DNA of 12,946 nt from Methanobacterium sp. PtaU1.Bin242 (GTDB taxonomy: Archaea; Methanobacteriota; Methanobacteria; Methanobacteriales; Methanobacteriaceae), in the NCBI GenBank assembly GCA_002067565.1, contig MVQZ01000278.1, forward strand, positions 1 to 12,946, given 5' to 3'. A program made the position numbers and the translations under genes. Within the stretch, counting starts at the first letter, position 1; each line of letters begins with the position of its first letter. The notes beneath the pieces were generated by a model that ran no database searches, was not told where the DNA came from, and was given only the letters and a program-made list of their open reading frames with translations. Shown piece by piece: positions 12,289-12,946 of this stretch.

Positions 12289-12946
12289 CTATTCCTCTTC
12301 TTCCTCCTTAGGTTTCCTTATAAGGAGTTCTTCAACATGCTCTACTATTTCATCATCATCTAATTTTCTGAATTTCTTGGTTTTAGCATCAATGACAGCT
12401 ATTTCCACACTTTCAACTGTGGTTTTTCCTTCAGTTGCTTCATAAACCGCATCTAAGGCCAGTTCCATGGCTTCTTCCAGGTTCATATCTTCCCTGTATT
12501 TTTTCTCAAACTCCTCCATGGCTATGGCCCTTCCAGAACCTATGGCAGTGGCCTTGTACTCTATTAACGCCCCGCTGGGATCTGTTTCAAATAATCGGCA
12601 GCCAGTATCATTCACTCCACCAATTATAAGAGCCGAACCAAAGGGTCTGACTCCTCCGTGCTGAGTGTACATCTGTTTCATGTCACATATTTTCTTAGCC
12701 AAACTCTCCACACGTATAGGCTCGTTGTAGGTTATCCGATTAATTTGCGATTCCATTCTGGCCTTTTCAATAAGGTTTCTGGCGTCTGCCACCAGACCAG
12801 ATGTAGCTGCACCTATATGCTCATCAATCTTGAATATTTTCTCAATAGACTTGGGCTCTACCAGTTTGCTGGTTGGTCTTTTATCCACCACCAGCACAAT
12901 TCCTTCAGTTGATTTAACCCCCAATGAAGTTGTACCTCTCTTTACA
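12289..12946 (-). CDS. psmA: proteasome alpha subunit (5' end outside window)
   Basis: The alpha subunit of the archaeal 20S proteasome, which forms the outer heptameric rings, gates substrate entry and docks the PAN or Cdc48 ATPases. The frame is open to the window edge (VKRGTTSLGVKS at the visible N-terminus), so the apparent TTG start at 12924 is an internal Leu codon. The missing part should be about 30-40 residues, including the gate-forming N-terminus. Visible family blocks are GIVLVVDKR, HIGAATSGLVADARNLIEKAR, MYTQHGGVRPFGSALIIGG, ETDPSGALIEYKATAIGSGR and a C-terminal KPKEEEEE tail. Alpha subunits lack the N-terminal catalytic Thr of beta subunits. It is the first gene of the superoperon seen here, four bases before SBDS. 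Confidence 0.96.
   Translation of the reverse strand, partial: VKRGTTSLGVKSTEGIVLVVDKRPTSKLVEPKSIEKIFKIDEHIGAATSGLVADARNLIEKARMESQINRITYNEPIRVESLAKKICDMKQMYTQHGGVRPFGSALIIGGVNDTGCRLFETDPSGALIEYKATAIGSGRAIAMEEFEKKYREDMNLEEAMELALDAVYEATEGKTTVESVEIAVIDAKTKKFRKLDDDEIVEHVEELLIRKPKEEEEE

Noticed and set aside
12289..12924. Proteasome alpha starting at TTG 12924
   Set aside because: The frame stays open to the window edge and encodes the conserved VKRGTTSLGVKS segment, so this Leu codon is internal.
1..12946. CRISPR array, transposon or prophage signs
   Set aside because: There are no regularly spaced repeats, transposase, integrase or phage genes, and the gene content is consistent with conserved chromosome.

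Overview
The window looks like chromosomal DNA of a methanogenic archaeon of the order Methanobacteriales, probably a mesophilic, Methanobacterium-like species. The reasons are AT-rich spacers with archaeal TATA boxes, Shine-Dalgarno sites of the form AGGTGA, a complete archaeal exosome superoperon, a HisA/HisF-related TIM-barrel protein of a methanogen-associated family, and a sortase fused to a PsbP-like ectodomain. I see no tRNA, rRNA, insertion sequence, integrase or CRISPR array. No gene-free stretch exceeds about 205 bases. The species assignment is inference.

Positions 1-3222, + strand. The 3' tip of an unidentified gene is followed by a two-gene unit: an uncharacterised winged-helix/AAA ATPase (160-1713) and, 11 bases later, a membrane-anchored sortase-like protein (1725-2777). 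The sortase has the catalytic His and Cys but no Arg after the Cys. A 64-residue two-helix membrane protein (2942-3136) follows under its own putative promoter.

Positions 3223-7093, - strand. In order of transcription these are a TrmB-type regulator (7093-6290), an ABC-2 export permease (6115-5003), a HisA-like TIM-barrel protein (4895-4206) and a PfkB-family kinase (4092-3223). The permease has no ATPase gene beside it. Its promoter is bracketed by two near-identical 24-base palindromes that look like repressor operators. Its 3' end carries a hairpin followed by a U-tract.

Positions 7099-12946, - strand, hold the conserved archaeal exosome superoperon. In order of transcription it contains the proteasome alpha subunit (cut by the window edge), SBDS, Rrp4, Rrp41, Rrp42, ribosomal protein L37Ae, RNA polymerase subunit P (a 43-residue gene easily missed), a Brix/Imp4-like protein, the KEOPS subunit Pcc1, prefoldin beta and a DUF3194 protein. 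The TrmB regulator sits directly downstream of the last of these. The block couples protein turnover, ribosome assembly, RNA decay and processing, transcription, tRNA modification and chaperone functions. A second internal promoter probably lies before L37Ae.

Start codons were chosen by the ribosome-binding pattern. Several genes have GGTGA(T/A) followed by four bases and then ATG, so the GTG inside the binding site is probably not the start. For rrp41 the same spacing points to an ATT codon, which would be unusual. The parts most worth a second look are the ATPase-sortase pair, the Arg-less sortase, the twin operators on the orphan permease, and the rrp41 start.
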